Source of the DNA: Miltoncostaeales bacterium
Lineage (GTDB): Bacteria > Actinomycetota > Thermoleophilia > Miltoncostaeales > Miltoncostaeaceae
Assembly: GCA_030829765.1 (NCBI GenBank)
Contig: JAUROO010000040.1
Coordinates: 1-39,510 of the forward strand
DNA: 39,510 nt
Direction of reading: 5' to 3'
Shown: positions 24,875 to 33,248 of the stretch, piece by piece
How positions within the stretch are numbered: the stretch's first letter is position 1
Layout of the letters: every line of letters begins with the position of its first letter
Program-made: the position numbers and the translations under genes
Notes under the pieces: generated by a model
Told to the model about the DNA's origin: nothing
The model's database searches: none
The model's input: the letters and a program-made list of their open reading frames with translations, nothing else

Positions 24875-26551
24875 CTAGACCTCGACCACCACCGGCAGGA
24901 TCACTGGCCGCTGGCGCGACTTCCGGTTGATGAGCGAGGCGACGGCATCGTGCAACTGCTTCTGGAGGACGTCGATCTCATGCACGCGCTCCTCGGACGA
25001 CTCGGCGATGCTCTCGGCCACCCGCTCGCGGATCGCATCGATCAAGAGGTCGTCCTCCGCCCCGCCGAAGCCGCGCGTGACGATGTCGGGCGTCCCCTCG
25101 ATGGTGCCGTCATGCGCGTCCACCTGCACCACGATGAGGACCAGCCCGTCCTCTGACATATGCCGGCGATCGCGCACGACCCCCTCCCCCACATCGGCCA
25201 CGCCGTAGGAGTCGACATAGGTGATGCCCGACGGCACGCGCCCGCTGATCACAGCCCCGTCGACGGTCACCTCCATCACGTCGCCGTTCTCGAGGATGAG
25301 GGTGCGCTCGGGGATGCCCAGCTTCGTCGCGAGGTCGGCGTGGGCCACCTGGTGGCGGGCCTCGCCGTGAATGGGCGCGAAGAATCGCGGGCGGACCAGC
25401 TGCAGCATCCAGGCGAGCTCATCGCGGACGGCGTGCCCCGATGCGTGGATGTCCGAGCGGTCATCCGGGGTCACCACGCGTGCGCCGGCGGCCACGAGCC
25501 GGTTGATGGTCTCGTCGATGGCGAGCTCGTTGCCGGGAATGCGCCGTGAGCTGTACACCACCGTGTCGCCGGCGCGGATGGTCACCCGGGGGTGGGCGTG
25601 ATTCGCCATTCGCCGGAGCGCCGACAGCGGCTCGCCCTGGCTGCCCGTGGTGAGGATCACCAGCTCATCGTCGGGGATCCGGTCGATCTCCTTGTCGGAG
25701 ATGATCACGCCGTCCGGGGCCTTCAGGTAGCCCAGATTGCGCGCCACGTTGACGTTGCGCACCATGGAGCGGCCGATCACGGCCACTACGCGGCCATCAC
25801 GGTAGGCGGCGTCGACCACCTGCTGCATGCGGTCGACCTGCGACGAGAAGGTGGTCACGATCACCCGGCCCGGCGAGGTGGCGAACAGGCTCGCGAGCGC
25901 CGGACCCACGGCCTCCTCTGCCCGCTTGCCCGAGACGGGCACGTCCGCGTTGGTCGAATCGCCCAGCATCACCAGCACGCCGCGATCACCCAGCCGGGCC
26001 AGGCCGGGGACGTCGCTGCGCGCGGCCGGTCCACCGATCGGCAGGTGGTCGAACTTGAAGTCGCCGGTGTGCAGCACCGTGCCGGCGGGCGAGTGCAGGG
26101 CCACGGCCACGCAATCGGGAATCGAGTGGGTCACGCGCAGGAACTCCGCCTCGAACGGGCCCACCCGTCGTGGCGGGTCCCCGGCCGCGACCTCGATGAG
26201 CTCGGCATCCCCGAGCAGGCGGTGCTCATCCAGCTTTCCGCGCACCAGCGCGAGGGTGAACCGGGTGCCGAGGATCGGCACCGGACCGACCTCGCGCAGG
26301 AACCAGGGCACGGCACCGATGTGATCCTCATGCCCGTGGGTGAGGATAAGGGCGTCGATGCGCGAGGCGTTCTCCGCCAGGTAGGTCATGTCCGGCAGCA
26401 CCAGGTCCACGCCCAGCTGGTCCGGTGTGGGGAATGTGACCCCGCAGTCGATGACCACCATCCGCCCGTCGTACTCGACCACGTAAAGGTTCTTGCCGAT
26501 CTCGCCCACCCCCCCGAGGGGGACGATGCGGATGGGGCCGGTCTCGCTCAT
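24875..26551 (-). CDS. rnj: Ribonuclease J
   Basis: MBL/beta-CASP ribonuclease with endo- and 5'-3' exonuclease activity in mRNA decay and rRNA maturation. The 558-residue protein has PLGGVGEIGKNLYVVEY (11-27), the metal site LTHGHEDHIG with His72, His74, Asp76 and His77, VTHSIPDCVAVA, HTGDFKFD, GDSTNAD, and the beta-CASP segments RSMVRNVNVARNLGYL, TGSQGEPLSALRRMAN and VYSSRRIPGNE. HASGHA and PIHGEARHQVAHADLA complete the active site. A C-terminal domain of about 110 residues follows. The ATG at 26551 overlaps the dapA stop by four bases. The frame is open upstream only inside dapA. Confidence 0.96.
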   Translation of the reverse strand: MSETGPIRIVPLGGVGEIGKNLYVVEYDGRMVVIDCGVTFPTPDQLGVDLVLPDMTYLAENASRIDALILTHGHEDHIGAVPWFLREVGPVPILGTRFTLALVRGKLDEHRLLGDAELIEVAAGDPPRRVGPFEAEFLRVTHSIPDCVAVALHSPAGTVLHTGDFKFDHLPIGGPAARSDVPGLARLGDRGVLVMLGDSTNADVPVSGKRAEEAVGPALASLFATSPGRVIVTTFSSQVDRMQQVVDAAYRDGRVVAVIGRSMVRNVNVARNLGYLKAPDGVIISDKEIDRIPDDELVILTTGSQGEPLSALRRMANHAHPRVTIRAGDTVVYSSRRIPGNELAIDETINRLVAAGARVVTPDDRSDIHASGHAVRDELAWMLQLVRPRFFAPIHGEARHQVAHADLATKLGIPERTLILENGDVMEVTVDGAVISGRVPSGITYVDSYGVADVGEGVVRDRRHMSEDGLVLIVVQVDAHDGTIEGTPDIVTRGFGGAEDDLLIDAIRERVAESIAESSEERVHEIDVLQKQLHDAVASLINRKSRQRPVILPVVVEV

Positions 26552-27425
26552 GAGCCTCCGGTGATGCCGTGGTCGTCGAGCAGCGCGGCAAGTCGGCCGC
26601 GCTCGCCCGCAGTGGCCGAAACCAGCGGGAGGCGCAGGTGGTCGGTCGGAATCATTCCGCACATGACGAGCGCCGCCTTGATGAGGATGGGGTTGGTCGC
26701 CTCGAACAACCCGGACCACAGCGTAGTCAGCGAGGTGTCGATCGCCCGCGCACCATCGAGGTCCCCCGCGGCCGCGAGGGCAACCATCTGCTGCATCGCG
26801 TCACCCACGAGGTGCGACGCAACGGAGATCACGCCCGTCCCGCCCATCTCCAGGACCGGCATCAGCATGTCGTCGTTACCCGCATAGATGGCCAGGTCGC
26901 AGGCATCCATCACCTGCGCCAGCTGCGAGAGGTCGTCGTTCGCCTGCTTCAGCGCAATAACACCGGGGATCGCGGCGAGCTCGGCGATGAGCGCGGGCTC
27001 CATGTTCAGCGCCGTGCGCCCGGGGATGTTGTAGAGCACGACGGGCACCCCCACCTCTGCGATGGCCGCCACGTGGCGCCGGATGCCCTCGGCGGGGGGC
27101 TTGTTGTAATAGGGGTCACCACCAGCACCGCATCGGCACCGAGCTCGGCCGCGACCTGGGTGAGGTGCACCGAGTGCGCGGTGTCGTTGCTGCCCGTTCC
27201 GGCCACCATGGTGCCGCGCCCCCGCGTCTCCTCGCGGCCGGCCTCGAACAGCGCGATGCGCTCGACATCGCTGAGCGTCGAGGCCTCGCCCGTGGTCCCG
27301 GCCACCACGATCCCATCCGACCCGGAGTCGAGCAGGCGACGCACAAGCGCGCGATAGGCGGCCTCGTCGACGCCCCCCGATTCGTCGAAGGGCGTGACGG
27401 CCGCGGTGAGTACGGCTCCGAGCAC
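26548..27425 (-). CDS. dapA: 4-hydroxy-tetrahydrodipicolinate synthase, with a one-base frameshift
   Basis: Condenses pyruvate and aspartate semialdehyde at the entry to DAP/lysine synthesis. Two frames must be joined. The N-terminal part starts at GTG 27425 with VLGAVLTAAVTPFDESGG and GTTGE (43-47). The reading frame shifts at the GGGG run 27112-27115. The C-terminal part then runs with YYNKPPAEGIRRH, VVLYNIPGRTA, the Schiff-base lysine about 160 in GVIALKQAND, and GNDDMLMPVLEMGG. Adding one base to the run restores TPYYNKP and gives 292 residues, the normal family length. As written, the N-terminal frame leaves the family sequence just before the catalytic tyrosines. All other dap genes here are intact, so a consensus error in the homopolymer is more likely than a real mutation. 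Overlaps rnj by four bases. Confidence 0.85.
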
Positions 27426-27432
27426 GGGCGGC

Positions 27433-27438
27433 AGTATA
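27433..27438 (-). promoter_or_regulatory. -10 box of dapA-rnj-ftsK
   Basis: TATACT on the minus strand, the best -10 in the window, seven bases before the GTG of dapA; predicted initiation at 27426, so the mRNA is leaderless or has a one-base leader. No -35 is visible. Confidence 0.55.
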
Positions 27439-27463
27439 GGGGCGGCTGTTCCGGCGGGGCGAC

Positions 27464-28546
27464 TCAGGCCGGAATGGCGGCCGCGGGCAGCGGCTCGCGC
27501 GCGCGGCCGTCCGTCAGGAGGTCGGGGCTCGCGACGTTCCAGTACGCGCGGACCGCCCATGTCAGCACACGCCGGCTCGCCACCACGCGGGCAAAATCCG
27601 CGAACAACGGGTCCGGCAGGACATCCAGGGCCGTCTGAAGCCGCTCGAGGATGCGATAGCCCCGGGCGCGGGACGACACGGCCGCGCGATAGGCCGCAAG
27701 CGCCTCGCCCAGCGGCATCTCTCCCGTCCTCACGCGCTCGGCAAGCCGACCGGCCACCTGGCCGAAGACGAGCGCCGGGCGGATGCCCTCGCCGGACACC
27801 GGCAGGCACATGCCGGCCGAGTCGCCCACGAGGAACATGCCATCGCGCACGGGGTCGATCAGCACCGATGTGAAGAACCCGCCATGCACCGGGCCCGGCT
27901 CCCCGAGGTGCAGGTCGTCGCAGAAGGCGCGCAGATCCCCCGACAGATCGGAGTCCCCGGTGTAGGTGGCAAGCCCTGCGCGCAGGTGATCGCCCGCGGG
28001 GAACGCCCAGTAGAAGCGTCGTGTGCCACGGCTCGGCCCCACGTAGAAGTGCAGTCCCTCGCCACGGAACGGCTGCCGTGCCTCGATGCCGAAGCTCTTC
28101 CGGGGCGCCCGCGCCGCACGGCGGCGGTCCCGCGGAGCCACTGTGCGCCACCCCGCGGCATCCACGACCACTGGTGCGTCGAAGGCGCCTTCGGTGGTCT
28201 CCACGCGCCCTGCCCGTGCACCGGTGATGCGCGCGCGCAGGAAGTCGGCGCCGGTGCGGTCGAACAGTTCCTCGCAGAAGCGCCGGTAGTCGAAGGTGCA
28301 GAACGGGAAGAACCGCAGCACCTGCGACCGGCGCCGGGTGTGGATGATGATGTCGTCATGCACCTGGTCGATGACGTGGGTCATTCCCAGGTTCTCAAGG
28401 CAGGCGAGGGGCACGGCCGATGCGGACGTTTCCCCGTCACCGATCTCCAGGCTGTCGATCACCAGCACCCGGCCGCCGATCTGCTGGGCGGCGGCCAGCC
28501 CCGCGAACGACCCGCCGCAGACGATGGCGTCGTACGCCTGCGCCAT
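27464..28546 (-). CDS. FAD-dependent oxidoreductase, geranylgeranyl reductase-like
   Basis: A 360-residue flavoprotein. The N-terminal Rossmann motif is AIVCGGSFAGLAAA (7-20). A central substrate part has FDYRRFCEELFDRTGADFL, and VVVDAAGWRT follows. The second FAD motif is GMFLVGDSAGMCLPVSGEGI, typical of the GGR/aromatic hydroxylase superfamily. GGR-type enzymes reduce isoprenoid chains of lipids or quinones, and related enzymes hydroxylate or halogenate. I cannot choose the substrate. The ATG shares its A with the cupin stop (TGATG), so the two are coupled. It sits among dap genes without an evident metabolic link. No membrane helix is visible. Confidence 0.8.
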   Translation of the reverse strand: MAQAYDAIVCGGSFAGLAAAQQIGGRVLVIDSLEIGDGETSASAVPLACLENLGMTHVIDQVHDDIIIHTRRRSQVLRFFPFCTFDYRRFCEELFDRTGADFLRARITGARAGRVETTEGAFDAPVVVDAAGWRTVAPRDRRRAARAPRKSFGIEARQPFRGEGLHFYVGPSRGTRRFYWAFPAGDHLRAGLATYTGDSDLSGDLRAFCDDLHLGEPGPVHGGFFTSVLIDPVRDGMFLVGDSAGMCLPVSGEGIRPALVFGQVAGRLAERVRTGEMPLGEALAAYRAAVSSRARGYRILERLQTALDVLPDPLFADFARVVASRRVLTWAVRAYWNVASPDLLTDGRAREPLPAAAIPA

Positions 28547-28953
28547 CAGGTGCGGGGGATCTCCTCGCCGGTCTCCGGGTTGATGCGGATGCCGTCGGTG
28601 ATGCCCGTGCCCGGGGGTGCACCGATCACGAGCCAGGTGGCGTCGCGGTCGCTGTTGTTCTGGATGCGGCGGGTGGTGTCCTTGCCCACGCGGACCCAGT
28701 CCTGGTCCTCGATGGCGACGACCTCGCCCTCGATCAGCATCTCCTGAGGACCGCCGGCGATCAGGTGGTAGAGCTCCTCCTGCTCATGATGGCGGTGATA
28801 GGCCATCTGGTCCCCGGGATGGAAGATCCACACGCGGCAGGTCATCTGCTCGCAGCCGGTGGAGCCGGCGAAGTCCTGGGAGGAGGGGCCGCCGCCCTTC
28901 CGCTCCCTGCGCTCAACATCGGCGGCGTGGACGTGCGTAAAGCCATCGGCCAT
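28546..28953 (-). CDS. Cupin-domain protein
   Basis: A 135-residue single-domain cupin. The first metal motif is present: HRHHEQEELYHL with His53, His55 and Glu60. In the second motif the usual histidine is replaced: KDTTRRIQN has Arg95 or Arg96 there. Metal binding would thus rest on three ligands, or function may be non-enzymatic. The N-terminal ADVERRERKGGGPSS part is polar. AGGAG lies six bases before the ATG. It follows dapB by about 32 bases and is translationally coupled to the FAD oxidoreductase, so the pair probably acts together on one substrate. The substrate cannot be named. Confidence 0.83.
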   Translation of the reverse strand: MADGFTHVHAADVERRERKGGGPSSQDFAGSTGCEQMTCRVWIFHPGDQMAYHRHHEQEELYHLIAGGPQEMLIEGEVVAIEDQDWVRVGKDTTRRIQNNSDRDATWLVIGAPPGTGITDGIRINPETGEEIPRT

Positions 28954-28985
28954 GACGTTCTCCTGATCCGTGAACGCGTCTGAGA

Positions 28986-29675
28986 CTAGTCGAACAGCAC
29001 GGATTCGAGGCCCACGGTCACGCCGGGGCGCTCGCGCACCGCGCGCACCGCCATGAGCACGCCCGGCATGAAGCTCTCACGCGACAGGCTGTCGTGACGG
29101 ATGGTGAGCGTCTCGCCCAGCCCGCCCAGAATGACCTCCTGATGCGCGACGAGGCCCGGCAGTCGAACGGAGTGGATGGGCACATCGCCCTCCATGAGTC
29201 CGGAGGTGCGCGCCGCCGTGCCGGATGGGGCGTCGAGCTTCCCGTCGTGGTGCAGCTCGATGATCTCGGCGGCCGGCATGTGGCGTGATGCCTCGGCTGC
29301 GAAACGCATCATCAGGACCGCGCCGATCGCGAAGTTCGGCGCCACGAGCAGGTTGGCCGCACCCTCCTCCGCGCAACTGACCAGGTCGTCCATCTGCGCC
29401 GGCTCGAGCCCGGTTGTGCCCACGACGGCGTGAACGCCGGCGTCCAGGCAGGCGCGCACGGTCCCATGGGCCACGGCCGGCTGGGTGAAGTCCACGGCGA
29501 CATCCGGCGCGGCAGCCGGGATGGCCTCGGCCACGGAGGCGAAGGCGGTGCGCCCGTCGGAAGTGAGCGCGGGGTCCACCCGGGCGACCAGTTCCATGTC
29601 GTCCGCAGCGCCGACGGCCGCAACGACCGCCTGCCCCATGCGCCCCGCGGCGCCGGTCACCATCACCCGGATCAT
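28986..29675 (-). CDS. dapB: 4-hydroxy-tetrahydrodipicolinate reductase
   Basis: NAD(P)H-dependent reduction that gives tetrahydrodipicolinate, the substrate of DapL. The 229-residue protein has the dinucleotide site TGAAGRMGQ (7-15), VVGTTGL (84-90), and PNFAIGAVLMMRF (113-125). The signature ELHHDGKLDAPSGTA (140-154) includes His142, His143 and Lys146. It is shorter than the E. coli enzyme (273) but close to actinobacterial versions. The ATG at 29675 overlaps the stop of the M16 peptidase gene. The frame is open upstream only inside that gene. Confidence 0.95.
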   Translation of the reverse strand: MIRVMVTGAAGRMGQAVVAAVGAADDMELVARVDPALTSDGRTAFASVAEAIPAAAPDVAVDFTQPAVAHGTVRACLDAGVHAVVGTTGLEPAQMDDLVSCAEEGAANLLVAPNFAIGAVLMMRFAAEASRHMPAAEIIELHHDGKLDAPSGTAARTSGLMEGDVPIHSVRLPGLVAHQEVILGGLGETLTIRHDSLSRESFMPGVLMAVRAVRERPGVTVGLESVLFD

Positions 29676-30952
29676 GCCGCTTCCACGAGCTCGGGGGCCA
29701 GATGCGCCACGGCGGCGCGCACGGCCTCGGTCCGCGGGCCGATCGCCGCGATCGACAGGCAAGAGGGGTCCCAGAACTCCCGGGCCAGGTCGAGGATGTC
29801 GTCCGCGCTCACTGCATCCACGCGGGCGATGATCTCGTCCACGTCGAGGAGCTCCGTGCCACTGAGCACCGACCGGCCGATCCTGTGCATGCGGGTGGCC
29901 GGGCTCTCGAGGCCGAGCACGAGCCGGCCCTTCAGGTGCTCCTTGGCCCGGGCCAACTCATCGGCGGGCACGGGATCCTCCCCTATGCGGCGGAGCTCGC
30001 GCGCGATGATCTCCGAGGCCTCGACGAGGTTGTCCTCGCGGGTGCCCAGGTACACGCCCACCTGCCCGGTGTCCGAGTACCCCACGGAATACGTGCCCAC
30101 CGAGTAGGCCAGGCCGCGCTTCTCGCGGATCTCCTGGAACAGGCGCGAGCTCATTGACCCACCGAGCACCACGTCCAGCACCCCCATCGCGTGCCGGCGG
30201 TCATCCGAGCGATCGAGGCCCGGGCCCCCCAGGGCGACGTGGTACTGCTCGGTGGGCTTGGCCCGAGCGACCAGGCGCGGGGTGCCGGGGGCCGCGGCCT
30301 GCACCTCGTGGGCCGCGCCGCGGGCCAGGTCGCCCAGATGCCGCTCCGCGAGGTCCACCAGGTGCCCGTGCTCGATGTTCCCGCTCGCCGCCACCACGAT
30401 GTTGCCCGCCGTGTAGTGCCCGGCGTGGAACGCCCGTATCTCCTCCTCGGGCATGCCGGCGATCACCTCGGAGGTCCCGATGACGGGCCTGCCCAGCGGC
30501 TGATCGGGGAACACGGCCTCCGACATCAGGTCATGCACCAGGTCCCCGGGGTCGTCCTCGTACATGAGGATCTCCTCGAGGATCACCTGGCGCTCCTGCT
30601 CGAGTTCGCGGAACGCCGGGCGCACCAGCATGTCGGCGAGGACGTCGAAGGCGCGGTCCAGGTGCTCGTCCAGCACGCGGGTGTAGAGCACCGTGTGGTC
30701 CCTGCCGGTTGCCGCGTTCACCTCACCGCCGATCGCGTCGAACGCCTCGGCGATTCCCGCGGCCGAGAACCGGTCTGTCCCCTTGAACAGCAGGTGCTCG
30801 ATGAAGTGCGAGATACCGCCCTCGGACGGCCGCTCGAAGCGCGAGCCCACCCCGATCCACACTCCGAGCGCGATCGAGCGCACACCGCCGAGGGGCTCCG
30901 AGACAACCCGGAGCCCCCCTGCGGTGGTGTCGAGCGCCCTGTTGGAGGTCAC
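29672..30952 (-). CDS. M16 family zinc metallopeptidase (processing-peptidase-like)
   Basis: A 426-residue pitrilysin-family peptidase. The inverted zinc motif HFIEH has His49, Glu52 (base) and His53, with the third ligand expected in the EEILMYEDDP segment. The second M16 domain has GGSMSSRLFQEIREKRGLAYSV, where the R/Y pair helps substrate binding. No signal peptide is visible. Co-location directly after pnp is a conserved arrangement in many Gram-positive bacteria (the B. subtilis pnp-ymxG/mlpA type). The physiological substrate is unknown. The GTG overlaps the pnp stop by four bases (GTGA). Confidence 0.92.
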   Translation of the reverse strand: MTSNRALDTTAGGLRVVSEPLGGVRSIALGVWIGVGSRFERPSEGGISHFIEHLLFKGTDRFSAAGIAEAFDAIGGEVNAATGRDHTVLYTRVLDEHLDRAFDVLADMLVRPAFRELEQERQVILEEILMYEDDPGDLVHDLMSEAVFPDQPLGRPVIGTSEVIAGMPEEEIRAFHAGHYTAGNIVVAASGNIEHGHLVDLAERHLGDLARGAAHEVQAAAPGTPRLVARAKPTEQYHVALGGPGLDRSDDRRHAMGVLDVVLGGSMSSRLFQEIREKRGLAYSVGTYSVGYSDTGQVGVYLGTREDNLVEASEIIARELRRIGEDPVPADELARAKEHLKGRLVLGLESPATRMHRIGRSVLSGTELLDVDEIIARVDAVSADDILDLAREFWDPSCLSIAAIGPRTEAVRAAVAHLAPELVEAA

Positions 30953-33147
30953 TCGGAGACGTCGCTCGCGGACATCTTCCGGCGCCGCCGCGGGCGGCGG
31001 TGCGTGCTCTCGTCCGACTCGGTGTCGCCGTCCCCGGCGGGTGCCGAGTCGTCCGACAGCAGGCGCAGCCCGATACGGCCGCGGGCCCGGTCGACCTCCT
31101 CCACGCGCACGTCCACCGAGTCGCCGCGGTTCAGGACGTCCTCCACCTTCTCCACCCGGCCGGAGCCCAGGTTGGAGATGTGCAGCAGTCCGTCCACGCC
31201 CTTTGTGAGTTCGATGAACGCCCCGAAGGTCGTGGTCTTCACGACCTTGGCGCCCTCGTAGACATCGCCCACCTCGACGTCCTTCGTCATGGAGCGGATC
31301 CGCTCGACGCACTGGTCGGCCTTCTCGCCCTGCACGCCGTAGACGCTCACGGTGCCGTCATCCTCGATGGAGATCTCCACCTCGAAGTCGGCCTCGAGAG
31401 CGCGGATGGTCTCGCCGCCCTTGCCGATGACCATCCCGATCTTGTCGGGATCGATCTTGATGGCGGTGATGCGCGGTGCCCATGCGCTCAGCTCCTCGCG
31501 GGGGCCCGGGATCGTGTCGGCCATGGCGCCCAGGATCGTGAGGCGTGCCTGCTTGGCCTGCTGCAGGGCCTGCGCCAGGGTCTCCTGGGTGACCCCGGCC
31601 ACCTTGTTGTCCATCTGCAGGGCCGTGACGCCCTCGGAGGTGCCCGCCACCTTGAAGTCCATGTCGCCGAGGTGGTCCTCGTCGCCCTGGATGTCGGTGA
31701 GCACGATCAGGTCATCGCCCTCCTTGATGAGGCCCATGGCGATGCCGGCGACCGGGCGGGTGATGTTCACGCCTGCGTCCAGCAGGGCCAGCGTGGAGCC
31801 GCACACCGAGGCCATCGACGACGACCCGTTGCTCTCGAGCGTCTCCGAGACCAGGCGGAGGGTGTAGGGGAACTCCTCCTCCGGCGGGATGACCGGGATC
31901 AGCGCCCGCTCCGCGAGGGCCCCGTGTCCGATGTCACGCCGCTTGGGCCCGCGCATGAAACCGGTCTCGCCGACGCTGAACGGCGGGAAGTTGTCGTGGT
32001 GGATGTAGCGCTTCGTCGTGTCGATGGACAGGTCGTCGATGCGCTGGGCCTCCTTCATCGTGCCGAGCGCCAGCAGGGTGAGCACCTGCGTCTCGCCGCG
32101 CGTGAAGAGCCCCGAGCCGTGCGTGCGCGGCGCGATGCCGGTGTCGCACCAGATGGGGCGGATCTCCTCCGCCGACCGGCCGTCCGGACGCCGCTTGTCC
32201 ACGGCGATGCGACGGCGGATCGTGCGCTTGATCAGCTGGTCGAACGCCATCGAGAACTGCGCGCGCTGATCCGGCGAGGGCTCATCGCCCACGACCTCCA
32301 GCTGGGCGGCGGTCTTCGCCGCGGCGATCTTGTCGCGGCGCTCGAGCTTGCCCTGCTCGAGCGTGGCCTCCTCGATGGATGCCAGGGCGACCTTCTCGAC
32401 CTCGGCGAGCATCGCCGGGTCGACGACCTGCGGCACGACATCCCACTTGGGCTTGCCCGCCTTCTCGCGGAGCTCGTCCTGCACGTCGCAGAGCTTGCGG
32501 ATCTCGTCATGCGCGATCTGCAGGGCCTCGAGCAGGTCCTCTTCCGACACCTCCTTCGCGCCGGCCTCGACCATCGAGATGGCGTCGCGCGTACCGGCCA
32601 CGACCAGGTCGAGCTTGCTCTCCTCCATCTCCTGGAGGGTCGGGTTGATGACGAAGTCGTCATCCAGCATGCCGATGCGCACGGCCCCGACCGGACCCTC
32701 GAACGGCAGCTCCGACAGCATGAGCGCCGCGGAGGCCCCGTTGATCGAGAGGATGTCGAACGCGTTGACCTTGTCGATCGAGAGCACCGTGGTGACAACC
32801 TGCACCTCGTTGCGGTAGCCCTTGGGCCACAGCGGCCGGAGCGGGCGGTCGGTCATGCGCGCGGTGAGGATGGCGCGCTCGCTCGGGCGGCTCTCGCGCT
32901 TGATGAAGCCACCGGGGATCGCCCCCTTGGCGTACATGCGCTCCTCGACGTCCACGGTGAGCGGGAAGAAGTCCGTCCCCTCCCGCGGCGCGCGCGCGCC
33001 CACGGCCGTGACCAGCACCAGGCTGTCGCCCGACCGTACGAGCACCGAGCCGCTGGCCTGCTTGGCCAGCCTGCCGGTCTCGAAGATGATCTCCTGGCCG
33101 CCGATATCGGCGACGACGCGCGTGGCGTCAGGGCCCTTCACTGTCAT
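30949..33147 (-). CDS. pnp: Polyribonucleotide nucleotidyltransferase
   Basis: Phosphorolytic 3'-5' exoribonuclease in mRNA decay. The 732-residue protein has two RNase PH-like cores. The first has TDFFPLTVDVEERMYAKGAIPGG and RPLRPLW. The second has RTHGSGLFTRGETQVLTL, YIHHDNFPPFSVGE and SNGSSSMASVCG. A KH domain (DKIGMVIGKGGETIRALE) and an S1 domain (GDVYEGAKVVKTTTFGAFIEL) follow, then a basic tail (RRPRRRRK). I chose the ATG at 33147 with GGGG six bases upstream. An ATG at 33159 would add four residues with poorer spacing. It follows rpsO with a hairpin in the gap, the arrangement from which pnp autoregulation is known in E. coli. Confidence 0.95.
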   Translation of the reverse strand: MTVKGPDATRVVADIGGQEIIFETGRLAKQASGSVLVRSGDSLVLVTAVGARAPREGTDFFPLTVDVEERMYAKGAIPGGFIKRESRPSERAILTARMTDRPLRPLWPKGYRNEVQVVTTVLSIDKVNAFDILSINGASAALMLSELPFEGPVGAVRIGMLDDDFVINPTLQEMEESKLDLVVAGTRDAISMVEAGAKEVSEEDLLEALQIAHDEIRKLCDVQDELREKAGKPKWDVVPQVVDPAMLAEVEKVALASIEEATLEQGKLERRDKIAAAKTAAQLEVVGDEPSPDQRAQFSMAFDQLIKRTIRRRIAVDKRRPDGRSAEEIRPIWCDTGIAPRTHGSGLFTRGETQVLTLLALGTMKEAQRIDDLSIDTTKRYIHHDNFPPFSVGETGFMRGPKRRDIGHGALAERALIPVIPPEEEFPYTLRLVSETLESNGSSSMASVCGSTLALLDAGVNITRPVAGIAMGLIKEGDDLIVLTDIQGDEDHLGDMDFKVAGTSEGVTALQMDNKVAGVTQETLAQALQQAKQARLTILGAMADTIPGPREELSAWAPRITAIKIDPDKIGMVIGKGGETIRALEADFEVEISIEDDGTVSVYGVQGEKADQCVERIRSMTKDVEVGDVYEGAKVVKTTTFGAFIELTKGVDGLLHISNLGSGRVEKVEDVLNRGDSVDVRVEEVDRARGRIGLRLLSDDSAPAGDGDTESDESTHRRPRRRRKMSASDVSE

Positions 33148-33177
33148 TGCGTTCCCCATCCCTTCGCGCCGTACCCC

Positions 33178-33202
33178 CGGCACGGCTCATCACGCGGTGC
33201 CG
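33178..33202 (-). promoter_or_regulatory. Hairpin in the rpsO-pnp gap
   Basis: Minus-strand CGGCAC at 33202-33197 pairs with GTGCCG at 33183-33178, a six-base stem continuing after one mismatch. It sits about 15 bases before the pnp ribosome site. It could be a processing site or attenuator as at the E. coli rpsO-pnp junction; this is by analogy only. Confidence 0.35.
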
Positions 33203-33248
33203 CCATCCGGGCGGCCCGCCGTCACGGGCGCGATGCGCCCCGGTTCGC

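Noticed and set aside
27105-27120. Programmed frameshift in dapA
   Set aside because: No slippery heptamer, nearby stop or stimulatory structure is evident, and DapA is not known to use frameshifting; a missing base is simpler.
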